Assembly (NCBI GenBank): GCA_029721435.1
Contig: CM056576.1
Coordinates: 122,315,166-122,379,165, forward strand
Reading direction: 5' to 3'
DNA length: 64,000 bases
Source: Gymnothorax reevesii
Lineage: Eukaryota > Chordata > Actinopteri > Anguilliformes > Muraenidae
Positions within the stretch are counted from its first letter, which is position 1, and each line of letters starts with the position of its first letter. Both the position numbers and the translations under genes were made by a program. The notes beneath the pieces are model-generated. The model made no database searches. It saw only the letters and a list, made by a program, of their open reading frames with translations, and had not been told where the DNA came from. Shown here piece by piece: positions 21,840 through 34,015 of the stretch.

Positions 21840-22575
21840 GCAGCGTAAACCGCCTCTTTTGTGCGCAACACGTTCCTTGAGGTTATCACATGGTATTCTT
21901 TTTGGAATTTACACAGCGCTATTACATTTCAGACGAGGTTGCAGACAGTAGAGCGTGTGCTCGCTGGAGCTCAAGAACATTTCTGCTGGGACTCTATTGA
22001 TTTTTTTAAACCCCCCCTTAAAAGGTCTCCAGCTTAAATTCTGCGGCATTGAAAGTTGTGGGGCTCTTTAATGCTTTTTGCTGAAGTCGGTCGCAGGATG
22101 ATGCGAACCAAGTTGAAGCAGCCTTGAGGAAGAGCAATGAAAGTCGCGGTATTTATTTCTTTATTTTATTTTACCCAGGCGCTGCCAAAGACATCGCATT
22201 CATTTTGCTCAGTTGGGACCTCCGCAGGCTTCATCAGCTAATGGATTATGGGAGCGCATCTGAAAATGCGCGGTGCGATTTGCATGAAAGAAACACAAAG
22301 GCTGATGGGGCTCCAGAGTGGAAGGGGAATAAGTCAACAGCAGACTTAATAATATCCTGACTTGCCAGGAGATAAGAGAGCTGGGAAAATAAAATAGTCT
22401 GCCTACAGGTACAGGGCTAATTAACCACGACTCAGCTACCCAGGGAGTCCTGGGCAGAGGAGAATGCTTTAAATTTGATATTCCCAGGAGATGGTCTTCA
22501 AAGCTCCAACTAGCAGACGATGAAATAATCGTGTTGAAAAAGAAGGTCACAGTGCAGCAGGCCTTGCGCATGTAC
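21840..22575. other. Strong candidate for conserved noncoding DNA
   Basis: The whole block lacks repeat features and has even base composition. It is dense in words typical of developmental enhancers, such as TTTGCATG, GGCTAATTAACC, TTAATAAT, CAGCTTAAATT and AGATAAGAGAGC. Coding frames stop at chance spacing. Of all islands in this window it looks most like an ultraconserved-type element. The judgement is by eye only. Confidence 0.35.
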
Positions 22576-23536
22576 GGAAGTAATGAAACACAATAAAGTC
22601 ATTTGTGAAAAATTTAATATCGACATGACAAAGGCAACCATTTCATTTTGGCAATTTCTTTATCAGAAATCCTCATTCAGAGTTACACATAAAAAACTTT
22701 GTGTGTACAATAGCCATAAGAGCATTTCGAAAATGAAAATGGTGCAAAATCTTACTCGGATAACTTCTGGTCCTGTCCCAACCCTGTGTCTGCTACCAGT
22801 AATGCAAATGTAACAGGATTTACATCAGTCAATCAATTAACTGATAAAATTTGCAAAACATCATGAATCAAAATCCTCTTCAGATATCCATTCTCTAGAG
22901 CCATGTCATTGTTCACATCAGAATATTACTTTATATCCTTTATCAAGTTATAAACTCTAACAGTTGTGTCCAGACAATTTAATTTATTGCAGGTTGCTGC
23001 CTCTACGTAAATCAATGGCTTGTTAAATGGTCCAGTATTGTTGAGATCCACAAAACGTGGTTTTGAAAAATTGTGAAGTATTTTGGCTTTAAGAAAAACT
23101 GTATGAAGTTTATATTATTTTGCTGATTATTTTTATATGATTTTTTGATGATAACCGATGCATCTAGTTCCCATGTTATAAAAATCCATTTCACCGCATC
23201 ACAGAGCTTCACTGGTTTACACTTTGTCACTCAAAAGGTCTCTGAACATAATTAGAGAATGTAATGAGGAGTCATAGCTTACTTACCGTGTTTTCTTGAG
23301 TGATTGGGGCACTGCCCATTCTAATTACATCCTGGGTTTTTTAGAACTACACTTCCCATATGTGCTCCAGCATTTACTTTCTTACATACAGTTGTGCCAT
23401 TTTTTGAACATCCTCATTTTTTATCCTGCTGTATTGAACCACATTCCTGGCCTTTAAAGTGTTTCAGATACAGTGCTTCCTGTGGTACTGGATAAAAACA
23501 GTTGAATATGGCCTCTTGTCCATGTTTTTTTTTTTT
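22576..23536. other. Unassigned AT-rich sequence
   Basis: No gene or repeat was recognised. Confidence 0.35.
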
Positions 23537-24939
23537 TGCCAACCCTTCTCCAAAAAAGTTGGGAGGCTGTGTAAAATGTTAATATAAACATAATGCAGTA
23601 GTTTGCCATTCATTTAAACTGTCATAGAAAATAGTACAAAGAGATTATACCAGATGTTGAAACAGATAAAGTTACTGTTTGATGCAAGTAACATACTTCC
23701 TAAAAGTTAGCTCAATGATTTGCAGCATCCTTCGTCATATTTTTTGTTTCATAATGTCCCAAATATTTTTAATGGGTGACAGGTCTTGACAGCAGGCGGG
23801 TCAGTTAAGCACTGTTTTTCTACGGAATCATGTTATTGTAATATGGCATGGTCTTGCTGAAATAAATACGGCCCTTCCTGAAAAAGGTATCTGGAAGGCA
23901 GTTCATATTGCTCCAAAATAATTATACTGTACATCATACAGCATTAAGGATGTCTTCGCAGATGTGCAAGTTACCTATGCCATGTGCACTAATGCACCCT
24001 GTACTGTCATGGATGCTACTTAACTCTGCTGATAACAAGCTGGATAGTCCGTCTCTTCTTCAGTCTGGAGGATGCAGTATCCAAAATTTTCCCCCCAAAA
24101 AAATCAAACCTTGATTAACAAGACCACAGAACAGTTTTCCACCTTACCTCAGTGTTAAATGAGCTTGAGCTTAGAGAAGGCTGCAGTGTTTCTGAATCTT
24201 GTTTATACAATGTATGGTTTAATCTTTGTATGTCACAGCAATGACTTGCATTTGTGGATGCAGCAAAAAAAAAAAAAATTGTTCCCTCACAAATACTTAC
24301 AGAAGTGTTCCAGAGCCCGTGCAGTGATTGCTACAACAGTATCCTGGCTGTTTTTTAATGCAGTGCCACCCGAGGGCCTGAAGATCACAGGTATTCAGTA
24401 TTGGTCTTTTGCCTTTTCCCTTGTGTACCCAGATTTCTCTGAATTCTTTGAATCTTTTTATGATATTATGCACCATAGAGGATGAAATCCCTAAATTCTT
24501 TGCATTTTTACATTGAGGAAAGTCAATCTTCAATTTTTGAACTATCTGTCCGTCCCATCTTTCACAGAATGGTGAAGACTTGACGCATGAGGGACCTGAT
24601 CATCTTACAGACTTGTTGCCAATTAACCTAATTAACTGTGAGATGCTCCAGCAGGTGCGTTTTTTTGGCATCATACAACTTTTCCAGTCTTTTTTCACTC
24701 ATGTACCAACTTTGTTGACAGTTGCTGCCATCAAATTAAAAATGAGCTTATATCTTTCAAAAAACAATTAAATTTCCCAGTTTCAACATTGGATTTGTTG
24801 TCTCTGTTCTGTTTTCAATTGAGTACAGGTTGTAAGTGAGAGTAAGGTTGTTTTTTTTTTGGTTTTTTTTTTGCATTATTGCATTCCATATTTTATACAT
24901 TTTATATGGCACCCCAATTTTTCTGGCAATGGGGTTGTG
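23537..24939 (-). mobile_element. Tc1-like transposon, degenerate
   Basis: The left end contains CCAAAAAAGTTGGGAGGCTG and the right end the inverted CACCCCAATTTTTCTGGCAA type. Together with the following TGTAAAATGTTAATATAAAC and TGCATTCCATATTTTATAC blocks they form decayed inverted repeats of about 70 bp. The transposase remains are on the minus strand. Length (1.4 kb) is close to complete. The AAAAAAGTTGGGA-type end is common in fish and other vertebrates. Confidence 0.82.
23700..24533 (-). pseudogene. Tc1-like transposase, multiply disrupted
   Basis: The N-terminal part (24297-24533) shows a helix-turn-helix region, AKNLGISSSMVHNIIKRFKE, typical of the DNA-binding domain of Tc1 transposases. 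It is followed by KGKGKRPIL and a second HTH trace (CDLQALGWHCIKK). Downstream on the minus strand, GCISAHGIGNLHICED-like and QQDHA-like remnants near 23835-23990 correspond to the catalytic core. The second aspartate is kept, but several stops and frameshifts intervene. The glutamate block is not clear. An ancient, inactive copy. Confidence 0.82.
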
Positions 24940-25779
24940 AAAACTGCATTTTAATTTGAATAGGTAGAGATGTCAACTTCCTGTTTTATGAAAATATTTT
25001 CTATTCATGTTTATACTTCAGATTGGAATAATTTCGTTCAGCCCTGCTCTTCCTCATCAGTGAAAAATTTCCAAAATTTGAGTTTGATTCCTAATAAGTA
25101 GGCCGATTATAAAAACTGGACTTAGATGAAATATGACTATTTGTTCATAAAGGTTTAGTTCTCCTATTTTTTTAAAAAATGAGCTATTTTACTGGCATTT
25201 GCAGTTTTACAGACTTTTTTGTGACACTAGTCAAAAACAGCCAAAATTTCACCCATTTGACCCGTGGATGAACTTACAGTGATAAAGATTTTCATGAATA
25301 TTTAAGAATGAATTCAATTAAACTTGCTTGAAACCTGCTTCTTTCTTAGAGGTACATGTAAAGGCAACCATACTGGCTGGGAACAGAGGTGTGCATATAG
25401 CAAGTGCTTCTTTAGTGATCGCTTGTGTCTTGGTTTCTGTTTTACTACCAGCTCAACATACGCACCCCAATTAAATGTAGACTGATGTTCTCCTAAGGAG
25501 AAATCAAACATCAGACAAAAGCACTTTCAGCTTATGTAGTGCCAATAACTATAACCTTATGAAAAGAGAAAAATAAAAAGAATGAATAATAAATTTATAC
25601 CAAATGGTTCAATCATATAGATATAGCTAAAATTTATCCATTTTTTTTAGTAGTATAACTCTACCTAACACGTAAAAACATGAACAGCATGCAGCACAAT
25701 AATATTGAGCACATTTACGTTCTCAACCAGCCATAAATACACAAGGTTCAATATTATTTCACAGTTTCCCGAAGCAATC
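24940..25779. other. Unassigned AT-rich sequence
   Basis: T homopolymers sit at about 24850-24872. No gene or repeat family was recognised. Confidence 0.35.
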
Positions 25780-26800
25780 TACCACCCTGTCTGATTTCTC
25801 TCCAGTTTTCTCATCACCTCCTCTTTCAAAATTATGCTGTGTGGTGTTTTATTGCAGAGGGATTGACGCTACCCGACAATAAAGGCGTTTCCTTTGGGGC
25901 AAGACGCGATATTCAACACAAAAAGAAACAGTTTTGAACTCCCTGGTTTGAAAACAAGCAGCAGGCCTACTTTGTACCCTCAAATGCATTCATAGTCTTT
26001 CTTGATTTGGGAGAATTTATTTCAAAAGCGCGTGCGAAAGGCAGTGCAACCATGCGCTGCTGTACAGACTGCCCAGAGCATATTTCTAAACCAGGTCTCC
26101 TTCCTGGTTATTGACTCAGGCGACTGAGACGCCCGTCTTTTCTTTTTTATGCGGTAGAAAGCTGTGTCTAAGCCCCGTGCCGTCAAGTTCACTCACTGTC
26201 CTCCTCGTGCTACGGCGTCACAACCGCCCTGAAGCCCAACAAGCTGGAAGACATGTTCCCATTCAGCTGAGCATCAAGGATGTGTTTGCTTAGTCTCTCA
26301 GTGGCTGTGGTTTTTTTTTTTTTTTGAGCTGTCTGCTTATATATTTCACTCCAAAAGACTCTAAGCAATACTGCAGTTCACCTCCTGTTAGGGCGCTGAT
26401 TATCCGCATAAATCGGTAACATTTTTCTTTTTTGGCACTTCAGTTCAGAGGGTTCCAGTTACTTGCCCTGAGGTACCGAAAACACATCAGGCACTGCGGC
26501 CGCGTACAATAGCGCTCCCGTCTTTGCGTTTCCATTTTTAACTTGACAATACGCTCCCGTTTTTCAAACAGAGCAACTGTTGTGTTTGTTTGAGCACCGT
26601 AAAATGCCAACCGGTAGTGTCTGGAAGGAATGATGAATGTTCGCTATGAAGCCCTACACGTTCTGTGCGAAATGTTGATCTCCTAATCAGTCATTTCTGT
26701 CTTCTGTGCAACATTCAAACCCCTTCCATAATCCTGTTTACCATTTTGTGCAGCACCCCCGGGCCTGTTCGTGTCTAATGAAAGAGAAGACAAGACAAAG
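25780..26800. other. Candidate conserved noncoding region
   Basis: Moderately CG-containing unique sequence, interrupted by a T run at 26311-26325. Words such as TAATCAGTCATTTCTG and AGGCACTGCGGCCGCG occur, with no convincing coding frame. Function is unknown. Confidence 0.27.
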
Positions 26801-27448
26801 ACTGTCAGGATCACTCATGGTGATGTGTGGCCTATATAGCTGCCTCCCCAAGACATTTTGTTTGTGGTATTTTTGACAGTCTCAGAATTTTATTCTTCTC
26901 AATTTTGGTTTAGCGATATACAGCATTTTTAACTATGGGGGAAAAAGGAAACATGACTGAGCTGTCTAGAAAGCCAGTGAATATACTCCTATATGTAGGC
27001 AACAGTCACACATTGGCATGTGTGCAGTATACCTTGTGACATACAACGCGTGTCAAACCAATTACATTTCACTAACCTTTGAATGTCTTGAATCCATCTA
27101 TAGTTGCTGCACACATTACCGTTCGCCTAAAAATAAACTGATTTTATAATAAGCCCATAAAAAAACAAGTGAATGAGGCATGCATCAACTGTCCACAATA
27201 GTACCGATCACAACACTTCTGCACTCTTTAAGCAATGCAAATCATCTTGTTTACCCCAACGTTATCACTAAGACTATCAAGCTGGGTGAACAAAGAGAAA
27301 TTGGGGGTTACCCCCACCTTGTTTGCTTTGGGAAATGGTCGCAATGACAATCAGGGCAATTTTAAGGCTAGTTACATTTTTAATCCTTGAAATGAAGCCT
27401 TTCTATTTTTATTGGCTGGTTATGTATAGTGTCTTGTTTTTTTTGGTG
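26801..27448. other. Unassigned sequence
   Basis: Nothing was recognised in this interval. Confidence 0.35.
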
Positions 27449-27828
27449 TTAAACCTCTTAAAGTTTGTCAATCTAATATTTTGGTTTACCAAATGCAGCT
27501 GCTTTATTCAAACTTGCGGGACTTGAGGCCTATTTTAAATTTGAGTGGAGATCCCAGGTTTTCCTAAGTTGCTAAATATGTCTCGCAAATTTCAGGAAAA
27601 TTTGTATTTTGAACGAGATCTAGATATTTTCTGTTTGATGTCATGCTGCGGCCAGAAAAATATGGCATCCTATGTTTGAATATTTCACTCAATATTAGCA
27701 TGATGTGGCATCAATGGTGCTGCTATAAGCAGAGACAAAATATGTGACATTGCCAAACAAAATAAAAAAAATAGCTGTTTCTAACTTTGAACCTGCTTCA
27801 AGAAAAAAATTGGAATTTAAGGGGTTAA
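27449..27828. mobile_element. piggyBac-type MITE
   Basis: Bounded by TTAA at 27449-27452 and 27825-27828, with inverted ends ACCTCTTAAAGT and ATTTAAGGGG. It is 380 bp of AT-rich, non-coding DNA. A segment around 27490-27560 (CTGCTTTATTCA...GGCCTATTTTAAAT) recurs at about 44038-44110, showing a second family member. Confidence 0.6.
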
Positions 27829-28030
27829 TATTTTTGAGACTGTCCTTTTACGGCAAATTTGGATGTAATAATGTTTGTTCCTCCACATTACCCTGTCTGA
27901 GTGACGTCTGTTTCAATATGCGTATGTCATATTACATGAATATGCATGGAAGTTACACATTGCGCTTTGCAATGATTCAATTTCTGTTTGCCGTCTTTTA
28001 TATGACCTTTCTCATTCTCCCTGATTTATA
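27829..28030. other. Unassigned sequence
   Basis: Short interval between two transposons. Confidence 0.35.
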
Positions 28031-29582
28031 TACAGCGACGTGAAAAAGTATTTGCCCCCTTCCTGATTTCTTATTTTTCTGCATATTTGTCACACATAAA
28101 TGTTTCAGATCATCAAACAAATTTTCATAGACAAATATGACCCGAGTAAATTCAAAATGGGGTTTTTTAATGATGATTTCATTTATTCAGGGCAAAAAGC
28201 TATCCAAGCCTATCTGGCCCTATGTGAAGAAGTAATTGCCCCCACTTATTAAGTAGCCACACCCAGGCCTGATTATTGCCTGTTAAATCAAGAAATCACT
28301 TAAAAAAGAACCTGTCTTATAAAGTGAAGTAGGCTAAAAGATCTCAAAAAGCAACATATCATGCAGCAAACAAAAGAAATTCAAGACCAGATGAGAAACA
28401 AAGTAATTGACATCTATCACTATGGAAAGGCTTACAAAGCCATTTCTAAGGCTTTGGGACTCCAGCAAATCACGGTGAGAGCCATTATCCACAAATGGGG
28501 AAAACTTGGAACAGTGCTGGACCTTCTCAGGAGAGGCTGGCCTACCAAAATTACTCCAAGAGTGCATCGACAACTCATCCAGGAGATCACAAAAGAACCC
28601 AGTACAACATCTAAAGAAATGTAGACATTATTTGCCTCAGTTTAAGTCAGCATTCATGATTCAACAGTAAGAAAGAGACTGGGCAAAAAAAGACATCCAT
28701 GGGAGAGTTCCAAAGTGAAAAACACTACTGATCAAAAAGAACACAAAGGCTTGTCTCACATTTGCCAAAAACATCTTGATCATCCCCAAGACTTTTGAGA
28801 AAATATTCTGTTGACTCACGAGGCAAAAGTTGAAATTTTTGGGAGGTTCATCCCGTTATATCAGGCGTAAAATTAATGCAACATTTCATAAAAAGAACAT
28901 CATACCAAAAGTTAAACATGATGGTGGTAGTGTGATGGTTTAGGGCTGCTTTGCTGCTTCAGGACCTGGACAACTTGTCGTAATTGATGGAACTATGAAT
29001 TCTGCTCTCTACCGGAAAATCCTGAAGGAGAATGTCCAACCATCAGGTTGTGACCTCAAGCTCAAGCGCACTTGGGTTATGCATCGGGACAATGATCGGA
29101 AACACACCTGCAAGTCCACCACCGAATGGCTAAAAAAAACTAAATGAAGGTTTTGGAGTGGCCGAGTCAAAAGTCCAGACTTAAATCTGATTGAGATACT
29201 GTGGCATGACCTTAAACCGGCCACTCTTGCTCGAGGACCCTCCAAAGTGGCTGAAATAAAACAATTCCGCAAAGAAGAGTGGGCCGAAATCTTCCACAGT
29301 GATGTGAAAGACTCATTGCCAGTTATCGCAAATGTTTGATTGCAGTTGTGGCCGAAGGTGGCACAACCAGTCATTAGGTTTAGGGGGCAATTACTTCTTC
29401 GCACCAGGCCAGGGAGGTTTGGACAGCTTTTTCCCCTAAATGTATGAAATCAACATTTAAAAACTGCATTTTGCATTTACTTGGATAATCTTTGTCAAAT
29501 AATAAAATTTGTTTGACGAACTGAAACATTTAAGTGTGACAAATATGAAAAAAGAAAAGAAAACCAGGAAGGGGGCACAGTA
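28031..29582 (+). mobile_element. Tc1-like transposon, right tip lost
   Basis: The left end begins at TA 28031 with CAGCGACGTGAAAAAGTATT, then TGCCCCCTTCCTGATTTC. Inverted counterparts of the inner part (GGAAGGGGGCA, TTTGTTTGACGAACTG, GTGTGACAAATATG) occur at 29485-29578, giving inverted repeats of over 200 bp. The outer AAATACTTTTTCAC tip expected after 29582 is replaced by CAGTAGGGTAAGC, so the right extremity is lost or rearranged. The transposase gene is on the plus strand. Confidence 0.88.
28361..29338 (+). pseudogene. Tc1-like transposase with several stops
   Basis: An intact N-terminal frame (28361-28624) encodes a helix-turn-helix (GKAYKAISKALGLQQITVRA and the following RRGWPTKI) used by Tc1 transposases to bind their inverted ends, then meets TAG at 28622. 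Beyond it, interrupted frames show the THEAKVEIFGRF region, where the expected SDE is changed so that the first catalytic aspartate is lost. They also show GGSVMVWGCFAA-like sequence near 28920-28960, HRDNDRKHT with the second aspartate, and SPDLNLIEILWHDLK with the glutamate, at 29080-29215. At least four stops or frameshifts are visible. Dead copy. Confidence 0.88.
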
Positions 29583-30320
29583 GGGTAAGCGGTATCATGC
29601 ACAGATTACTTAGTTGAAAAGGACATCACCTATTCTAAAGCAATAACAATTAACATATTTATTTGCATCCTAAATGGCCAAACTGTCATCCATCCCAGCT
29701 CAAATACTCTACACATGGTTGCATAAATACCCACATGCTCACACACTAATGGATACAAACACATGCTAATTCAGTCATGAGTGAAAAGACCAACACATCT
29801 ACACAAACGAGCCTGTACCATATGTGAGTAAATGGGTACATACGGGTACACAACTAGGCGTGCACAGACGCCAGTACAAACATGCATGAACTAACAGACA
29901 CATATTACCATTTTTGGTCTCTCTCATACTCATTCACACTTAAATTACGCACAGACTTGTACATTAAAATGTATTATGAAAATGATGACAAGGACACTGG
30001 GAGCCTGGAGCCAACATTTAATTGCAGGAGAAATCATCAACAATTTTAAAAATGCACCATTTTCTTGCTCGGCATTCTGAAATCACACTTTTAAGATCTC
30101 TCTCCGAGGGAGGAATACGGTCAAACCAAGTTAACAATGCTAGTGAGAAATCCACAATCAGCTCCATCTACAGAGATGCGTTCAGATACCCTGATATGCT
30201 GCAATGCAGCCTGATGTTGCAGTCATACTTCCACTGCAATTGCCTCATTTGGCGCAGTTCATTTTGAGAACGAGTGCAGGCATTTAAAAAGAGAAAGAAT
30301 GCTCCAATGTGAAAGATAAT
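29583..30320. other. Unassigned sequence
   Basis: Short frames only. A CACAC/TACAC-rich patch lies at 29700-29900 without clear periodicity. Confidence 0.35.
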
Positions 30321-30367
30321 GTGTGCGTTTGTGTATGTATGTGCGTGTGTGTGTGTGTGTGTGTGTT
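30321..30367. repeat. (GT)n microsatellite
   Basis: GTGTGCGTTTGTGTATG then an uninterrupted GT run, followed by GGGGAGGGGAGGGG. Confidence 0.95.
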
Positions 30368-30418
30368 AGGGGAGGGGAGGGGTTCTTTGCTCATCTTTAT
30401 AAGTTCCCCTTTTTCGCT

Positions 30419-30481
30419 ATGGCAGATGGAAAAAAGTATGAAACCCTCAGTAAACTCTTTGCAGATGTGAACTGCTTTCAG
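30419..30481 (+). CDS. Candidate small coding exon (21 codons)
   Basis: An ATG in good context (CGCTATGGCAG) opens 21 codons, MADGKKYETLSKLFADVNCF and a final Q. They end exactly at CTTTCAG followed by GTGAGT, a textbook splice donor, so the exon would be phase 0. A pyrimidine-rich stretch ending in CTATGGCAG lies just before, so an internal exon starting at 30426 is an alternative. The peptide is not recognised, no neighbouring exon was found, and a segment this short can arise by chance. Confidence 0.22.
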
Positions 30482-31551
30482 GTGAGTTCATGACTGTGGC
30501 ACGGCTGTGTTGTGTTTGTCACAAACAGGAACTCACGCAGTCCCCATTTCAGTCCTAAAAATTGCCTGTTTATGCATTTACTACCTTTGTGGCCATCTAT
30601 AGGCAGATATTATCATCTAAATAGTGTGTAACTGATAAAAAATAGTAAATAAAGAAAAGTGAATATACAGGATTATTTTAATTGTATTCAGAATTTTCTG
30701 TGGTGACAAACTGACTGTAATTATTTTCCTAAGAAATTCACAATAGTTCACCAATCCGCCGCACCTTTCTGGGAAACAAGAATGCACAACCAATGAATTA
30801 TACAATATTGTCCAATTTGCAGCAATTTCAATCAAGAGGGAAGCATTCCCTGATGAAATTCATTTGAATGAATGGATCAGGAGACATTACACATTTGAAT
30901 CTCAATTTGAATGTAGAAAAACATGATATATCAGAAATATTTCATGCATTTTGTACAACTTGCACATTCATGGACAAAACCCAAGCCTTTTTGGGTAATG
31001 ACCCTTCAAACAATTTCTACCGAAAAAACAAGGTTTTTTCCATTGAAAGTACCTAACATATTCTTGAAAGCTTATGTTAATGACAAACATTTAGATGATG
31101 CTGGAATTCTTCCACAGTGCACAGTATAGATGTTCTGCTAATGTGATGCTGTGTCAAAAATTGCACCTCTTCAATCTAACTAATCACAGTCAAACAGCAA
31201 TTTGACGTTTTTTAGTTCTAGTTAAATATAATAGCTCTCTGAAATGGATATTTCTATGTATGCTCATTGTTCTTGAAAGTCATTTTAAAAAATTTTGATA
31301 ATTATTAAAGGGTATGCCAAGTTATTAAATGATCAAAAAAAGTCAGTCAATAATGCACGTCAGTAATTTGGCATAAATTAACTACTCATTATATAACGTC
31401 CATTTTTTTATTCAAGTCACTAAATTCATTGCATTTTCTTTAATTGAAGAATTGAATTCTTTCTGATTTGAAATCCATATCCCTTCTTCTGTTAATGCAA
31501 TAATTATGGAAATGTGAAAAAATATTTTGAGAATAATTTGTAGACAAAGAA
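30482..31551. other. Unassigned AT-rich sequence
   Basis: No gene or repeat was recognised. Confidence 0.35.
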
Positions 31552-31651
31552 TTATTAGCATATGTATATGTCTATGTATAATATGCACAATGTCACACAC
31601 ATCCAATAATCCTTGTGCATATTATACATAGACATAAACATATGCTAATAA
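31552..31651. repeat. Near-perfect 39-bp-arm hairpin
   Basis: Arms 31552-31590 and 31613-31651 are reverse complements with one mismatch and a 22-nt loop. An RNA from either strand would fold into a long, almost uninterrupted hairpin. A tiny foldback MITE or a small-RNA precursor are both possible. No TA or TTAA duplication is obvious. Confidence 0.92.
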
Positions 31652-31739
31652 CAAGTACTGAGATCATTTCACAAATGTGGTTACGTCAACACAACCTTTA
31701 AAAGGGACCAAAGTATCTTAATGTGGAAACTGGTACTGC

Positions 31740-32220
31740 CCTAACTGAACCTGATTAGCTCCATTTATCTCTAATTAATTACCTTTATATAATTAGACAC
31801 CACATTTTGACTACACAAGTGGAGTCAAGTAGACTAGATTATTAGAGCACTCATTGGGCCTTTGCAGATCCCCGAAATTAATGATTTGTGAAAACAGGTC
31901 TGCAGGTCTTAATTGCATAGGTGGTGCCTTGTGGCATTAGCTTCCTCATTTGCGCTCCGGGATTACTGGTGAGTTGTCACATTGAGGAGGAGGAGTCTAT
32001 GGAACGTGTCCTGCCTCAGTGAAGACTCATTAGCAAGGCTTGTTACTCTGTTATTTGTAACATCTCACATCTGGTCTCCCATTACTCATGTTCATAATCT
32101 CCTGTAGTCGTAGTTCTTGGAGGCAGGAGTAACCCCCCATTCACCAGAAATCACCTCTGCCTTTAAGCATTCTATTTATGCATAGCGAAGACCAGTGAGT
32201 GAAAGATCTAAGATCTTGCC
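31740..32220. other. Candidate conserved noncoding island
   Basis: Unique sequence with repeated TAATTA, CTAATTAATTA, AATTAATGATTTGTG and CTCATTTGCG words, without repeats or long frames. It ends at a microsatellite. Enhancer-like by composition only. Confidence 0.32.
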
Positions 32221-32228
32221 AAAATCAC

Positions 32229-32290
32229 ACACCCACACACACAAAGACAGACAGACAGACAGACACACACACACACACGCGCACGCACAC
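32229..32290. repeat. (AC)n/(AGAC)n compound microsatellite
   Basis: CACACA, then AGACAGACAGACAGAC, then CACACACACACACGCGCACG. Confidence 0.95.
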
Positions 32291-34015
32291 ATATGTATGT
32301 AATTCAGGGTAAAAAGAGATCAGCAATTGAGAGCACAAAATCCTTTCTCTGCTGAAATTCTTGCGTGTAAAGACGACATGTTTCGGGTCCTCTCGAGAGA
32401 CTCCCACTGAGACACTGCGATGCACCACGCAGTCGGCAGGTTGCTTCTTTGCAAAAAATATTCACCCTTAAAACAACTAATTAAATTGTGTTTGTGGCAC
32501 AAGATGTGGTGGGTAAACTTGATGCGCATGAGAGAACTGAGTGAGTCCAATAAATCGCAGACTTTTCCCATGCATAATTTAATCTGTTTCAATTTGGTCC
32601 ACTTTTATAAAAAGCAAGCAAGTTATTTGTTGCATGAATAAATTTATCATTTCTAAAACCGTATTTGTAAAACAGGAAGACGTGAACGACACCAGGCAAT
32701 AAAAACATGTTTTTTGTTATGGGACAGGACCCTGTGGTTTATTTCCTTCGGTATGCATAAACAGATAGCCTTGCACATGCTTTTGTTGACAGGGTCTTAT
32801 TTACAGTGTATTATTCCTGTGAGGCAGTAAAAGGGATGTCTGATACATAAGCATTAAGTAACTATTATATGCATTGTTGTCGTCAAGCAGTAAACACAGA
32901 TTCTAGTTCCTTCCTATTCCAATTCAGTCTGTGTGTGTTTACCAGAGAAATCAACACAGTAATAACATTTGACAGGATGTCATAACAAAACCAGGACAAA
33001 TCATTACGTGATGCTTAGGCCAAACATGTTTCAAGTTTACCTCGCTGCTAAGGAAGTGGTCAAGTTGCATGACACTGAACACGGATCAATGGAAGCATTC
33101 CTCCTAATTATTTCAGTGCCAACATAAAGTCTACAGTCTCCTCCAAGAGGAAACTACCTCGTATGGTATCATAACAAGCTAGGGTAGAAATTTTACAGGT
33201 CAAGAAGAAACAAAATTCCTGCCATTATGTGCTTCCATCCAATGCTCTCAGCTTGCTCAACTTCCAGGCTGGAGGGTTGTACTAAATCCAGGTGTTTGGA
33301 ACAAAAATTCTGGAAGGACTTTTACTTTCTGAACTGAGTTGTCAACATCCACTAACAAGTAGCAATCGGTCAGAGTAGCATTATGATTCAAGCAGCAGGT
33401 GCTGTCCATCTGGTGATGTTTTGCAAAATGCATGTTACACATTGGCCGCCGATGGACAGAAAGCTGGGAGGGTGTAAAAACATGTCTTTAAACTGATAAT
33501 TGTGTTCTTCCTTCAGTGAAGCAACACACTCTATTCTCTTACTTCTTCTTCTTCTTCTTCTTATTTTTCTTCTTCCCCTAAATTTGGTCGACAAGCTCCT
33601 CCTACAACGTTTCAGCTATTGATTCCATTAAAACTTTAAAAAATTCAGCTTGTTCTGAATTACATTGTACCTGTACAGATTTTTTTTTTTTTTTTTTGAG
33701 ATATTTTGTTGAGATAAATGTTGTTGTTTTGTTTTTGTTGAGATAAATGTCATTTTTTGGGGGTCGTATTTGATTTTTTTTACACAATTACTTGCGGCAG
33801 GAGCAGGTTCCGGTTCGCTGGGCGCTTATCTTAGCAGTGCTGAATTCTGCTGCGATGGGGTTTTCAAGGCAATATTGATGTGGGAAAAAAACAACAAAAC
33901 ATTTGGCAGGACCACTTATAGCTCACCACACACTGTTAACAAACTGATCTCAGGTTAACTGTGCTGATTAACTAGCTGAGATAACACTGGGTGTGCACTT
34001 TACAATGATAGTGAT
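32291..34015. other. Unassigned sequence with low-complexity patches
   Basis: (CTT)n occurs at about 33541-33575 and a T run at 33679-33697. TTGTTGAGATAAATG is repeated at about 33705 and 33736. No gene was recognised. Confidence 0.4.

Noticed and set aside
30368..30382. G-quadruplex
   Set aside because: Only three G4 runs (GGGGAGGGGAGGGG) are present. A fourth tract is missing.
33388..33594. Arginine/lysine-rich frame (RRKIRRRRRRSKR)
   Set aside because: It is the translation of a CTT repeat.
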